Below are positions 26,030 through 37,560 of a stretch of DNA of 64,000 nt, piece after piece. Position 1 is the stretch's first letter. The number at the start of each line of letters is the position of its first letter. Under the pieces are notes generated by a model, which made no database searches, was not told the DNA's origin, and saw nothing but the letters and a program-made list of their open reading frames with translations. The DNA is from Serinus canaria (Eukaryota > Chordata > Aves > Passeriformes > Fringillidae), in assembly GCF_022539315.1 (NCBI RefSeq), contig NC_066316.1, positions 98,202,179 to 98,266,178 on the forward strand, read 5' to 3'. Made by a program: the position numbers and the translations under genes.

Positions 26030-26094
26030 ATATCTGACAAGTATGATGTTCCTTTTGATAAAATAGGAAAAATCTTCAAAAAATGTAAAAAAGG
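26030..26094 (+). CDS. GRHL1: GRHL1 coding exon (dimerisation domain)
   Basis: This 65-nt exon encodes ISDKYDVPFDKIGKIFKKCK and then K plus GG, with donor GTGAGT at 26095. The last two bases join A of the next exon to make Gly. It is part of the C-terminal dimerisation fold. Confidence 0.95.
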
Positions 26095-27284
26095 GTGAGT
26101 ATGTACTTGTGCAGTACCTGCCTAAGAATATGAACACCTTTTTCAAACCTGCAGGCAGATCTGCTGTATAATTCCTCCATGCACTGCAGATATGTGAATG
26201 CCATTTGCTGTTATGTGTGTGCACACAAGTACACACACATTTCAACATCATCCACAGAGCTGAAGACTATAGGAAGGCCCTATAGAAATATGTAGTCTGG
26301 CTTCCTGGGTAAATACAAGTCACTGAACCTCTCTGAGCTACTTGTTATTTGAGCCAGAGTTGATCATGTCAGAAGAAGAAGAGTTCAGTTTGTTAAAAGA
26401 CTCACAAGGATGAAGAACCTCCTTCAACCCATGTTAAATTGTTCCAGTGCTGACTGGGCTTACTATATCTGCATTTGGCTACAGTTACTGAACCCTGGTT
26501 GTATTTTTGTGGGCTAAATTGAGGAGAACTTAGTTGTGAAGTGTCTGTTTCTCCTGGAGGCCATACTTAATATTTTCATTTTGTAGCATAAGTAATTGAG
26601 TTTCTGAACATTGTCTGCTTTTGTTTTATCTTTTAATTTCTCAGTAATTTCCTTGGGTTGTCTATAAGTGGTTGTCAGTTTGGTGTCTCAGCCCCTTCTC
26701 CTTCTAGCCAGAAAATTACACCCTTCCAGGGTTGTGCTTTCATAGCAGAATTACCCCACCAGAACAACTGCAAAAAGCTTAAAATCTGTGATTTCTAAAC
26801 CACTGCTAAGCACAGCTTTGTGTGTGTGTGCACACAAACACACAGGTATTGACCTTTCTGGCAAATGAAAGAAGTGGCCAAGCATAGGTGGTTTCCTCCC
26901 TGCAAGCTCTAGGGTTGCTTGTCAGTTATAAACTATCAGAACAAAACCCTGTAGGGTTTTGTTCTGATAGTTTATAACTGACAAGCAAACCCATTCAGAG
27001 CCCCAGGTGCCTGCAGCTTCAGAAGGATTCTGCTGGTTCCAAGATCTCTCTCCCTTCCTGGTCCAGGAGCCGGATTTAATCCTTCCATTCAGATCCTGAG
27101 AAGTGTGGCAGCCAGCCTTGATGGCAGGGCTGGGTCAGAACAGCCAGATCTGCTATGGGAAGCAGTGAGTCAGAAAGAGATGAGCAGGATCTTGTGTTTC
27201 CCTTGGTTAGTCCAGGTTTTTTAGGTTTGAGACTGCCTTTGGCATTTAGAACCGTAAAATACCCGATCTGTTTTGTTTTTCCAG
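26095..27284 (+). other. GRHL1 last intron
   Basis: This 1.2-kb intron holds a GT/CA-rich patch near 26818-26845 and the perfect inverted repeat at 26915-26988. It ends with a strong TTTTGTTTTTCCAG acceptor. Confidence 0.85.
26915..26988. repeat. Perfect 36-bp inverted repeat with 2-bp centre
   Basis: The left arm 26915-26950 and right arm 26953-26988 are exact reverse complements, separated by GT. As RNA in either sense it would form a perfect 36-bp hairpin, though the 2-nt loop would have to open slightly. No terminal direct repeats or transposon ends were recognised. It does not resemble a miRNA precursor, which has a larger loop and mismatches. The pattern fits a snap-back replication event or a fold-back sequencing or assembly artefact. 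Confidence 0.97.
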
Positions 27285-27399
27285 AATTCTGGTTAACATG
27301 GATGATAACATTGTGAAACACTATTCTAATGAAGATACCTTCCAGCTGCAGATTGAAGAGGTTGGAGGATCTTACAAGCTGACTTTGACTGAGATCTAA
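27285..27399 (+). CDS. GRHL1: GRHL1 terminal coding exon
   Basis: The exon completes Gly and encodes ILVNMDDNIVKHYSNEDTFQ then LQIEEVGGSYKLTLTEI, with the TAA stop at 27397-27399. ILVNMDDNI(V/I)xHYSNEDTF is the most conserved C-terminal signature of grainyhead-like proteins and completes the dimerisation domain. Confidence 0.97.
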
Positions 27400-29494
27400 G
27401 ATCACAGATCACTGTGGATTTTAAACAAAGGACTCAAGTGAACATTTTCCCATAATTCAGTATGTTGGGCAAAACACTAATCACCTCCAGAAGAAAGCCA
27501 GTTGTTTGACTTGTTCTGGGGAGCAGAGCAGTGGTTTTGCTTAATACATTTGTGTTTGTGTTCTTGCTCATGGTCTTGTTTGCACCTGAAATGGGCAAGC
27601 AAAGATTGGCTTTTAAGTGGAGAGCATGTATATATTTTTACTAGTGTATAAACCACTAGTAGCTATGGGAGGGGAAATCTCCTGTAAGGTGGCCTTTTAG
27701 ACTGGTGATGTCTTATTTATCTTTTTAGTAACCATGTTTGAGCCTGTTATCAGCTAATACCATTTTACTGGACTGTTTTCTGCTAGGGAGAGCTGCAAAA
27801 CTACTGATTGATATTAGTAGGAGTTGCATGCAGGTTTGAGAAAAGTCTATAATGTTTACTTGTGACCAGGGCAGACTGTTGAATCACTTGTGTCATTTGG
27901 GGGGAATGTAAAACTGCCTTGCCTATGAAGAACTCGCCTTAGTAACTGTGTGAACTCTCATCAGATGAAGCTATATTGTATATAAGTGCAATATATTTTT
28001 GAAGGTTTGTAAATGTGTACATATAAGCAATATATAATATATATAAAATATGGTGTTCTGTATATACCGTGAATATATGCAATGAAGCCCATCTAAAAGG
28101 ATGCCATATACAGAGAAATCATATTTAACATAGATATTTAACAATGGACAAACCCTTATCATGCACCAAAGGTGAGCACACATTTGTACATTCATAAAGG
28201 CACAAGAGACCTGCTTGTTAAACATGGATCTTCCAATGTAGAAGGAAGAAGATACCAGCTCTCTCCTAAATCCTCATGCACAGGCAGGTGATGGAAGTCC
28301 TAGTTTCTGTCATGAACTGCCACTAAGTCCTGAAACAGCTGGGTACTGCTGTCCTGGGAGGTGATTTGGGCCAAGTCTGAGAGCTGGTTCACAGAGGGAG
28401 CTGGACAGATGCAGTTCTCTTGTTTCGTGTTTGGGGGTCAGGCAGAAGTTCTCCTGGAGGGAGGATTTTTTCTGTTGCAGTGTACTTAAGGCTCAGCTGG
28501 ATGCTGCCTGCACCAGCAGCTCAGGCTGGATGAACCCATGGGCTAGAGGAGCCAGCTTGCAAGGCCTAGGATGTCAACAACTGGAAATGCACAGGCAAGG
28601 CTTTTGAGAGAGGAAGGTACCAAAATGGCTCAGCAGGCCAAGTGTTAGCAGGGAGTAGGGCCTCCAAGTAGGTTATGCATTCTTGGTGTCTGTGCATACC
28701 ATGGATGTGCTGCTGAGCTGGAGAGACCCAATGGGCACAGCAGGCACCCTGACCCCCAGCTGGGAGTGCTAGACATCTGCAAAGAGTACTGCCCTGTGCT
28801 ATCTGCTCATCGTGTGTGTGTGTGCTTATGAAGGAAAGACACTCTTTGGTTAATAGCAAGTGAAAGAGGAGCACTTAAAGGGCAGCACTAAGGCAAAAAC
28901 TTTGGTTACACAGTGAGCAGATGAACGTGAGTGCCAGGTCCGGTGTCAGAGCTTTAGTTAGGGATCTGGGTATTGAAAGAGGTTGGTAACATTTTCAGAC
29001 AGTACAAAGCTGCACATACCTCACCTAGGACATGAAGGTCAACCTGGAAAGACTGAAGAAATAGTCTGGAAAAGTAGCATATGATTTTACTTAATAATTA
29101 ATGATTCTACTTAATGGTTAACAAATTGTAACCTACTATTGTTTAGTTCTGTCATGGTGCTGTTTGGAAGAGGAAGGCAAATGCCATGTGGAGTTGATCA
29201 ACAGGAGCATGACCTGCAAGAAATAGGAGACCTCCCCCTTTGGCTCTGCTTGGCACCATCGAGGCCTCCACTGGAGCATGGACCACGTGGTCCTTTGGCC
29301 AAAGCTCATGGCTTCTGAGGAGGAAGGCCTGCATGGTCTGGCTGGTGAGGGGTCATGTTCAGATGGGGTGATTGATGGGAGCAGCCTCCCAACCCATGGA
29401 CATGTCCTCCCTATCCATGGCAAGCACAGGGAGTAGTGAGTGTAAATCACAGAATTTCAGGCTGGGTGTTGAGGCTGTTTTCTCTAGAGAGAGG

Positions 29495-29590
29495 AGCAGG
29501 TTGCCCATAGAGGCAGTGGTTTGGCATCAAAGGTCTTCAGAGCCAGGCTGAGCAAAGGTATCCTTGGACTGTCACAGGTGTAATTGATTC
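29495..29590 (+). mobile_element. Probable CR1 fragment
   Basis: It contains a CAGGTTGCCCATAGAGGCAG-like block followed by CAAAGGTCTTCAGAGCCAGG, in the order found in the CR1 3' end. The match is short and diverged, so this is tentative. Confidence 0.4.
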
Positions 29591-30344
29591 TCCCTTGGTG
29601 GTGTGTCTAGGTAACGACTTGAAGTCCCTCCTCCCATTCTTTTTTAATGATTTATATAAAATACAGTATTTTGGAATTTGTATTTCGATCAGTCCTCAGC
29701 TGGTTCATTCCATTCCCCCCTTTATTCCCCCCTCCTTCCTTCTCCTCTTTTGTTGATGGGCCCCAACAGGGGGTTGGTGATGCTCTGGGCACTGCATGCT
29801 CCCCTCAAGCAAGCTCAGAGAGATGCATCTGTGACTGTGGGCTCGAGGCCGAAGGGGAGAGGCTGATGTGCAGCACGATGCTGAAGAGACTTGGCCAACA
29901 GCTGCCACCCTGTACAGGAATGCATCTCTGGCACATCAGCCACAGAACCCGAGCCCAGCCAGCACCAGCCTCCTGCTCAGGCAGTCACGAGAATCCTTCT
30001 ACTATGGCAAGGGAATTTTTTTAAAAAAAACTGATATATAGAATACATATATATATATTTACACATTTTTATTGAAAGTGGAAGTTTTATTATGGAAACT
30101 TGGTCTAGGGTCAGGGAAGTAGATTTAGAATCTCTATAGAGGTAAGATTGACATGAATGTTATTTCTTTTTACTGCTTAATGAAGTATGTGAACTAAATC
30201 TGACGATTGTTTTCCACTATAAGATATTCTGGGACACGGGTCTTATAACAGTAGCAGCAATGTCATGTATGTTTTATGAAACTGATTTTTTTTTTTTTGT
30301 TTTGCCTGCTGTTTTTTAATTGAAAATGTATTTTAAACCAAGCT

Positions 30345-30350
30345 ATTAAA
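30345..30350 (+). terminator. Poly(A) signal ATTAAA (GRHL1)
   Basis: ATTAAA lies in an AT-rich context about 2.9 kb after the stop, followed by a T-rich stretch. It is the common variant hexamer and the best candidate for the GRHL1 3' end. Confidence 0.5.
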
Positions 30351-33300
30351 TTTTATATGTTCATTTCTAATGATGAGTCTTTTTCCTCTGACATGGAATC
30401 TATAAATCCCTGGTGATTGTTTCCTAGTTTCTCCTTGCAAAAGAAAATCCCACTGCCAGCCTTGCTGTTATTCCCACATAAGAAATGGCCAGCTCCATTC
30501 TCATTCCCTGCTTTATTCCAGCTGACCTCCTTCAGTTCAGTGCGTGGGGAAACTGCAGCATTTGCTTCCATAGGACCTTTTCCTTTGGCAGGAGAGCAGA
30601 ACATCCATGGGTAAGTCCAGGGATGTAGGGGGCCCACCAGTGAAGCTGTGGGCATTGACTCACCCAGGCTGAAAACAAAATTCATGCTAACATCTCCAGG
30701 ATAATCCCAGCACCATGATATCTGGAGGGGTGTTCACCTCCTCTTTTTCACTCTCAGAAAATGTCTCAACAAGCTTTTGCTGTAGCTGGGTCCCAGCCCC
30801 TGCAGCAGTTGCTGTCCTGGAGCAGCTCCTGTGCTGGCATCTTCCTAATCACCGGGCTAGTGTCAACATGCTGGGGCTGGGTGGGGAGCAGCATGGGTGG
30901 TAGAAGATTTCTGGGCTAGGAAAAGGCCAGGAAAACTTCTACTTATTTCCTTATTTATTTGTAGTTCTTGTGCAGGCTCTGCTCACAGGGTTTGCTCTAG
31001 ATGCAGGAAGATGCTGCAGTGTGTCATGACTGGGGGATGCATCAGTCCTGGGTGGTGCCCTGTGTCATCTCCACCTGAGTCTGTGCTTGCTGGAAGATTG
31101 GGCATGGTTCTGCCCCCATAACACACAGTTGGTGTGTGGCCATCTCACAGCAAACCTCAGCATGATATGGAATCTGCTGCTGGCTGGGAAACAACTGCTC
31201 CCCCTCTTCCCTGGCCGTGTGGTACCACCATTTTCCTCAGCCTTCACGTGGTGTGTGTGTGTGGATGTCTGTGCCAGCACTCCCTCCTCCTGGCACCCCT
31301 CAGCTCTTTTCTATTCAAGTGAGTTCAGAGGTTCACCTTCACTTCCTCTAAAGATGCAGCTCTGAGCTCCCAAGGTAGGGAGCCTTTCATGTAACTCAGT
31401 GCTTCTTCCTGGGGCATGACTTGGGGCTCTAATAGTGAAAACATTTAGTTAAGCTTTTAAGAGCTGACCTCTTTTTGTGTGGGAAAGCTGAATTCTGCAT
31501 CAGTCTTCAACTTCTTGATGGAACTTTGTCAAACAAGGGTTTGCAAGACCACGGAGCTTTGATGCTCCTCAATTTGGTTTGTATTTTAGATCACTGGAGC
31601 CATTATTGCAATTAAATTATTAAATATTAGACAATATTTAGGTGACACCTCAACTAGATGAATTGATCTAATATATGAGTCCTCAGAAATTGTTTAGCTG
31701 CTTGTCCTTGGACTATCCTGCCATACCACTGGAAACATTTGCATAGCTCACAATGTTGCAGAAGGAATATTTGGCTTTTTCCCCCCCTTGGCTAGTGTCA
31801 GTAGCTGTTGTGGTTGGGGTGGCTGTGGGGTTTTTGGCACATCCTGCAGGTTCCTATTCCTGCAGGGCAGTGCTGCCCTTCCCCATCCATCTGTGTGCCT
31901 GTGCATGCAGCTCTGGGTGGCTGGTATGCCCTCTGGCTCAAGCAGGATTTATTTTGTCACGCCTCCAGCATGGCCACTCTGCAGGCTGCAGATGCATGTG
32001 CCAATAGCAGCTGGTGACCAGTGTCAACAGCACCAAATTGGTGTGTTCCTGCTGCAGAACTGGTCACCTCAGGTGGCATCCCGGGCCTAGAGCAGGCCTG
32101 CAGGTCACTCACCACCACTGCAGTTTGGGAAGCATGCAGCAGGCAAAGCCTGGCAGCAGCTCTGATGAGTGGGAATGCAGTGTTTGGGTGTCTTGGGGAT
32201 TTGATAGCTGGAGGAGAGACAGCCCTGGGCTCAGGGATTATAGCAGAGAGGGATGGTGGAGCATGCTGTGGGGGTGGCTGCTGCCACCAGGCTGAAAAAG
32301 ACAGTGGGGATTGGAGTGAAATTTGGAGAGGGTGAAGTGACATGGGAAAAAGCGAATGGAGTCCTGTGGTTGCTGAGCACCAGGGAAATTCCTTAGTGTC
32401 CAGCAGGAGAGGAGAGCTGAATGGAGCCCCAGCCAGGCAGTGCTGGCCCTGCCAACCTGTTGAATCTGCTCTTCCAACTACTGAGCTGCTGGTTTGGGTT
32501 GAGCAGGGCACTGTCCTGCTGCCACTGCCCAGGAGTTTGGATTGAGCCAACCTGCCTGCTCCAGCCATCAGAACATGGCCAGACAGAGGGACAGGCCTGG
32601 AGCAGCTACTGCCTGCAGGGACCACAGGGAGCAGTGATGAGCCCTGCTCAGGGGCTGGCAGGTGTCTGGGATAAGGGCACGGGAGTGCAGGGATTGGCAC
32701 TGACTCTGCCAGGCAGCAGTGCCAGTGGCACAGGGAGGGGTTGTTTCCAGTGCTTTGGTTTAATGATGCTTCTAATCTTGTCATGATAAGGCTTGCTTGA
32801 TTTTTTCCTAAATAATTATGTGAGCTGTTAATAAGCAAATAAAGGAAAAGTGATCACAAAGGGATCAGCTTTGCAGGTTGTGTTCCCACAGCTTCTTCTC
32901 ACTTGAAATGCTTTGAGCCTGTCAGCTGGTGCTGACCAAGAGCTTTTGGGGAGCAGCAGTGCTGGGTCCCCCATCTTGTGGATATCCTAAAGGGCCCTAA
33001 ACCAGCCCCTGCCCTCCCACTTGCCTCTCCTTTGCGTAGCCCAGGCTGCAGGCAGAGAGGCTGGTCAAGACTTGCTGTCTACAAATTCTCAGGTCAGGGT
33101 AATGCCTGAGACAAAAGGAGACAGTTACAAAATCAGCAATGGCAAGCTAAAAAAAATCCATAGCTGCCTGAATCACCCCCTGCTGTGCTACATGGCAATG
33201 CCCAAATGAGCTGGCACCTACCTCATGGCAGTCCTGTCCAGAGCTTTGCCTGTGAGTGACCCCCAGCCCACCCTTGGGGGCCAGCTGAGCTCTGCCTGTG

Positions 33301-34356
33301 GGGCTGCAATGCCTTGGGCTGCCCAGCCTCAGCAGGGGTGAGGGTTTTGGTGAGAGAAGGGCCCAAATCCACCTGGTCTCTGTAGAGGCACAGCTTGTCC
33401 CTGCTCCTCTGTACATGCTGCAAGACAAGAGACCACCACACTGCCCCATTAATGGCCAGCAGCACCCCCAAGACCCCATTCAGACTTCCACTGTTTTTTT
33501 CAAAGGAAAATTTTTGAGCCATCCTCCAGGACTGAAAAGAAAATTTGAAAGATACTTCAAGAGAAAGAAAAAAGAACATGATGATTTTAGCCCTAAATCA
33601 CTCTCCTCCTTCATGCTTTTTTTCTTTTCTTCAGGTCCATCTTTCAGCTTCTAAGTGCTGGGGGTTAACGATGCTCTTCAACACCATCAAATTATCAAAT
33701 TGTGCAATATTTAATTTCTTGGAGGAATTTCCCCCCATCACCCTGCTTGGAAAACCCCCTCTCTCTGCTCCTCAAGGTTTTTTTCACGCTGAATTACATC
33801 TACCCATTACCCTGCTGTTATTTTGCTCTAAAGGTACATCTTGAGGCTTTTATGAGCCATATTTGAGCTCCCTGACGACAGCACTTGGGCAGATGTAATC
33901 CAGCGTGACAGAGCGTGTGAATGCCATAAAGTGCAGGGATAGCAGGGGGAAATGTGGCCAGCAGGGACTTGGCTGGCTGCAGCAGCACTGGGATTTCATG
34001 CCCTGATGAAGGGAGGAGGAGGACTTGACCTGAACTGGGGCAAAAAAAAAGCTGCCATCTGGGCAAATCTGTGTTTGGCACTAAATGAAAGCCCAAACCA
34101 TCAGTCTAAGGTATTCAGGCAGGGAATTCACAGCTCAGCCTAGTTGGGTCAGTTGCTCAGGAGAAAAGGAGGACTGGTGCTTGTGGAGCAAAAGGAGCTG
34201 CAGCCAGGGCTCAGCTTGACTGTAAGGTGGAAGTTTACTGGGAGTGTAGGGAAGGTTTTGGGGTGAAAGCAATGTTTCTCCCCAGTCCAGGGCCTTTCCC
34301 ATCCAGCAGAACTGTGAACTGTGAAGGTTCAGCCTCAGACTGCTCTTCACAGGTCA

Positions 34357-34600
34357 CTGTGCATGGTTGGGGTTGAAAGGGATGTCTGGGGGCACCTGAT
34401 CCTACTCCTGCACACAAGCAGAGCCACCCCAGTCAGCTGCCCAGCACCCTGTCCAGAGGGCTTTTCAATATCCCTAGGGACAGAGACTCCACAGCCTTTC
34501 TGGGCAACCCATTCCTGGGTTACCCTCACAGTGAAATATTTCCTGATGTTCTGAAACTCCTCCTGTGTATGGGATTGTGCCTTTTGTCTTGTGAAGGCAC
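34357..34600 (-). mobile_element. CR1 LINE 3' end, antisense
   Basis: Reversed CR1 landmarks are present: TTGGGGTTGAAAGGGATGTC, CAGCACCCTGTCCAGAGGGC, GGGACAGAGACTCCACAGCC, CTGGGCAACCCATTCCTGGG and the CACAGTGAAATATTTCCTGA block. The copy is diverged and 5'-truncated. Ends are approximate. Confidence 0.85.
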
Positions 34601-36874
34601 GTGTTGGCTTTCCTGGAGGAAATAATAGCAAGAGATCAGAGATGAAGTGGTGATTTGAGACTGCTTCAGGTGAGCTGCAGCTATGGGGAAGAGAAGTGCA
34701 GCAGCCCAGAGTGGGGTGTGCAGCGGGGGGCATCCCTGGACAACAACTATCCCTCAGAAAAGCACTGCAAGAAGTGGTGCCTGCTCAATTCTCTGCTCTG
34801 CTGGCACTGTGGAAGGATGCCCAAGGGGAAAGAAACTGAGTGCAAACAGTTTTGCCTGCACTCAGGAAGGGAAAATAGCACAGCTACGCATCAGAAGAGC
34901 TGTAGCACAGAATTGGAACCTGAGTTTATTTCACATTAGTCATCTTGTTGCACCTCCTGACATCCTGAAGCAGTGCAGGAGTGAAGGGGAAGTGCACATC
35001 CAAGGCTGATGTAAGGATTTACCCACGCTGGGAAAAAAATTGGGAGTCCTTGTCCTTTTTAAGTAAATAGTGTAAAACTAAGTGGTAAAGTGCTTTTGAA
35101 GGGAGGTGTTAGGGTCCCCACTGCGCAAGGGGAGTTGCAGAGAGTAAGTCCAGGCAAGCACTAGTTATGAGAAAAACATCAAGCTGGCTGGATACTTGAT
35201 CCAAACAACAGGCAGGGTCTGCTCTGCAGCTGAGAGAGTGAACAGAGCTGACTGAGTCATGTATGACTAGCAGTGCTGCCAAGGAAGTATCACAACAACA
35301 GCAATTGCAGTTTTCCAGTTCCTCAGCTGGGGCAGGGATGGGATGTGGCCATTTCTGGGGTGAGATACCTCCCTTCAGACATTAGAACAGGGATTTAAAC
35401 TATTAAACAACTCAATTGCCACTGACATTTCCCCCCAAAACAGCTTGGAAGGTGGCTTTTAAAGTTATTTAGCTATTAATGGAAAATGTATTTTTCAGCA
35501 GTAAAATCCTATACTTAACTGTGTCCCTCAATACATAGTTACTTCAACATTTTATGTAGGAGGTTGCTCAGGGTATAAAATCATCGATGGCATAGTTTGA
35601 GTGCAAGCCCTAGGGGGGAAATTACCCTTGCAAGCAATCTCCCCAGCTCATGCCCGCCTTTACTTTGGCTGTCATTTACCAGGGATGTGTCCTTGTCCCT
35701 GGATTTGGTGTCTGTCCGGCTAGCTGCAGCTTTTCCCTGGCCCCCAGCATTTGGCATTGTGATGCCCAATGAGACAGAGTGGCATTGGAGAGGGAAACAG
35801 AAACCCTGTCACTCATGAGGGAGCAGGGGCTGGCTCAGCTGGAGTTGTGTCTGTAAGAGCACAGCTGTTCTGCCCACTGGGAGTGTCTGGGGTGGCAAAG
35901 GAAGGTGTCAGTGAGCAGGATGCAGACCTGCAACCAGGAGCTGAGATGGGAGTGGGCACAGCACAGCCCAAGGAAGCTGGAAGAAGGTGATGGTGTAGCC
36001 AGAGTGGTTGGTGAGGAGTTTATTTATAAACCTGCTGATGGGTTAGCAACCACATCCCCACCACCACCCAGAGCCCTCCCTGGGCTCGGCATCATTCTGT
36101 ACTTGGTGCTGCACAACACTTGGGTGGGTGCCTGTGGACAATGCCCCAGGGGAGATGCCAGTGTTGGCACTGGGGAGCCATTGCCAATGCCAGGCCACTG
36201 CTGCCCCTGTGGTACCAATCCCCCCCTAGGAACCATGTCCAGTGGTCCAGAAGGCAGTCTCTGGTCACACAGGATGTCTTCCAGCACCTGAGTGCTGCTT
36301 GAAAACACTGCAGGGCTGTTAGGACAACTCAGGATGAAACACGTGTTTGCATACAGGCTTGATACCTGCCCCAGCAAGTCCTGAGATGACCAAAAGAGGG
36401 GAAGAGCCACCAGCACTGCTAATGCTTTAATATACTGTGTGTCAGAAAATATGTGTAGGCTTAGCTAACAGTAATGCTGAGGTCAAGGGAACAGTGAAAA
36501 CAATGAAGACATCCTCTTAAGCAATAAGAACAATTAAATAAATAAATAGCATGAAATTTTAAGTTTTGCTGGTTTTTGAATCTATCTCCTGGTGCCACTA
36601 AAATAGGATCAGGGCACAAATAGCAGCAGCAGTAGAAAACCCAGATGGTGCACTCAAGCAAGCAGATGGTGCACTAGTATGTCACACTTATCACTGTCAC
36701 TTTTTTATTTCTATTACAGCACACCTGCGGACAGTCCACACCTGTAATCAACATTTGTGGATTGGATTCTTTTAGTTCAGTAAACACTATGTTTCACATA
36801 CTCATAACAAATCTGTTTGAGAGGTGATTTCTGCCTGTGGTACTGCCAGGGCTCCCAAAGTCTTTGATGCAGTT

Positions 36875-36876
<2 letters not shown>

Positions 36877-36906
<30 letters not shown>
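36877..36906. repeat. Poly-T tract (30 T)
   Basis: An uninterrupted run of 30 T. It could be the poly(A) tail of a minus-strand retroposed sequence, but nothing recognisable follows on the right side. Confidence 0.9.
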
Positions 36907-36907
<1 letters not shown>

Positions 36908-37169
36908 GTGTAGGAACATATTTTTGGGAGTGAAGGAAAAAAATGGCAGTTTGTGTTTACTCTATCAGCACACTGGATCTAAAATAGAGCAGGAAACAGT
37001 TTTTGTGACTCTTCTCTTAAAGTCCTTCCTTTTGTTGTAAACCGGCTGTTTCCTTACACTGTGCTGGCTGCGTCCCCACTCCTTGGATGCTTACCCATGC
37101 ACCAGAAGCTCAATCTGCTTCTGAAAGCAAATATAAAAGATGCAGGCGAGGAAGAATTTGACTTTTGAC

Positions 37170-37560
37170 TCAAACCAGTTGGGGCCAGCACGTCAGGGCC
37201 GTGGTTTTGTCCTGGCTTTGGGCGAAGGCTGCTGTCCCAGGCTGTCCCTGCTGGCAGACACGTAGGCGGCCGGACAGCGGGGTTTGCTGCGCTATCCGAT
37301 CCCCGGCACAAACGAGATGTCCCCTCGGGCAGCTGGCCCACACGCAGAGTGACAGAGCGAGGGGACAGCACGTCTGCACTGCCCTTGGCTCTGAGTCGCT
37401 TCCCCGCGCTGCCCTTGGTTCCGCCGGGAGCGTGTCCCTGTCCCTGTCCCCGTCCCTGTCCCAGCAGCCCGAGCCCGGCGGGACCCGCTCGCTCCACGGT
37501 AAAGGGGCAGCTCCCCGAAACAGTCCTCACACACACTCGCTGTCAGCCGGGCCGGTCTCT
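37170..37560. promoter_or_regulatory. Isolated intergenic CpG island
   Basis: About 390 bp are GC- and CpG-rich in an otherwise CpG-poor intergenic stretch, about 4 kb upstream of the KLF11 promoter. It includes a degenerate GTCCCT hexamer array at about 37433-37465. No TATA box or coding exon is recognised. It could be a distal alternative promoter, an enhancer or the start of an uncharacterised noncoding RNA. CpG enrichment was judged by eye, not computed. Confidence 0.55.

Larger units (their letters stand above)
1..30370 (+). other. GRHL1: GRHL1 gene, 3' half (partial, 5' exons outside window)
   Basis: Grainyhead-like transcription factor 1. The family binds AACCGGTT-type sites as dimers and controls epidermal and epithelial differentiation genes in the nucleus. 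Ten exons joined in phase give 328 residues plus stop. They match the family from the middle of the CP2-type DNA-binding domain (fragment begins [11 protein letters not shown]), through the basic linker (ERKIRDEERKQSKRK), to the C-terminal ubiquitin-like dimerisation region that ends GGSYKLTLTEI. GRHL1 is preferred over GRHL2 and GRHL3 because of the [15 protein letters not shown] segment, the [21 protein letters not shown] segment, and the neighbouring KLF11 and CYS1 genes. The first exons and promoter are upstream of the window. The introns are 0.1 to 12.3 kb long. The 3' boundary is an estimate from a poly(A) signal. Confidence 0.95.
27400..30370 (+). other. GRHL1: GRHL1 3' UTR (predicted)
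   Basis: About 3 kb downstream of the stop without another gene. AT-rich blocks occur at 27965-28075 and 30010-30070. The first convincing poly(A) signal is ATTAAA at 30345-30350, in an AT-rich context. A diverged CR1-like piece lies at about 29495-29590. A long 3' UTR is usual for GRHL1, but cleavage could also occur earlier and no transcript is available here. Confidence 0.5.
30371..37100. other. Intergenic region, GRHL1 to small CpG island
   Basis: No gene is supported here. A 293-codon minus-strand open frame (31957-32838) overlaps open frames on the other strand and has no recognisable domain, so it is treated as chance. One antisense CR1 (about 34357-34600) and a 30-T homopolymer (36877-36906) are present. 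Simple T/C runs occur near 31780 and 33730. Confidence 0.7.

Noticed and set aside
26915..26988. Possible miRNA precursor at the palindrome
   Set aside because: Perfect 36-bp pairing with a 2-nt loop and no mismatches is unlike a Drosha/Dicer substrate. Kept only as an unexplained inverted repeat.
28975..29100. Possible older CR1 coding fragment in the GRHL1 3' UTR
   Set aside because: A GACAGTACAAAGCTG-like phrase resembles CR1 ORF2 text, but the match is too short to support.
31957..32838. 293-codon open frame on the minus strand in the GRHL1-KLF11 intergenic region
   Set aside because: It overlaps several open frames on the opposite strand, is rich in Ser/Pro/His/Leu as chance frames in GC-rich avian DNA are, shows no domain, and has no visible splice or promoter context.
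36877..36906. Poly-T tract considered as the tail of a minus-strand processed pseudogene
   Set aside because: No recognisable coding or repeat sequence follows it on the right, and no target-site duplication was seen.
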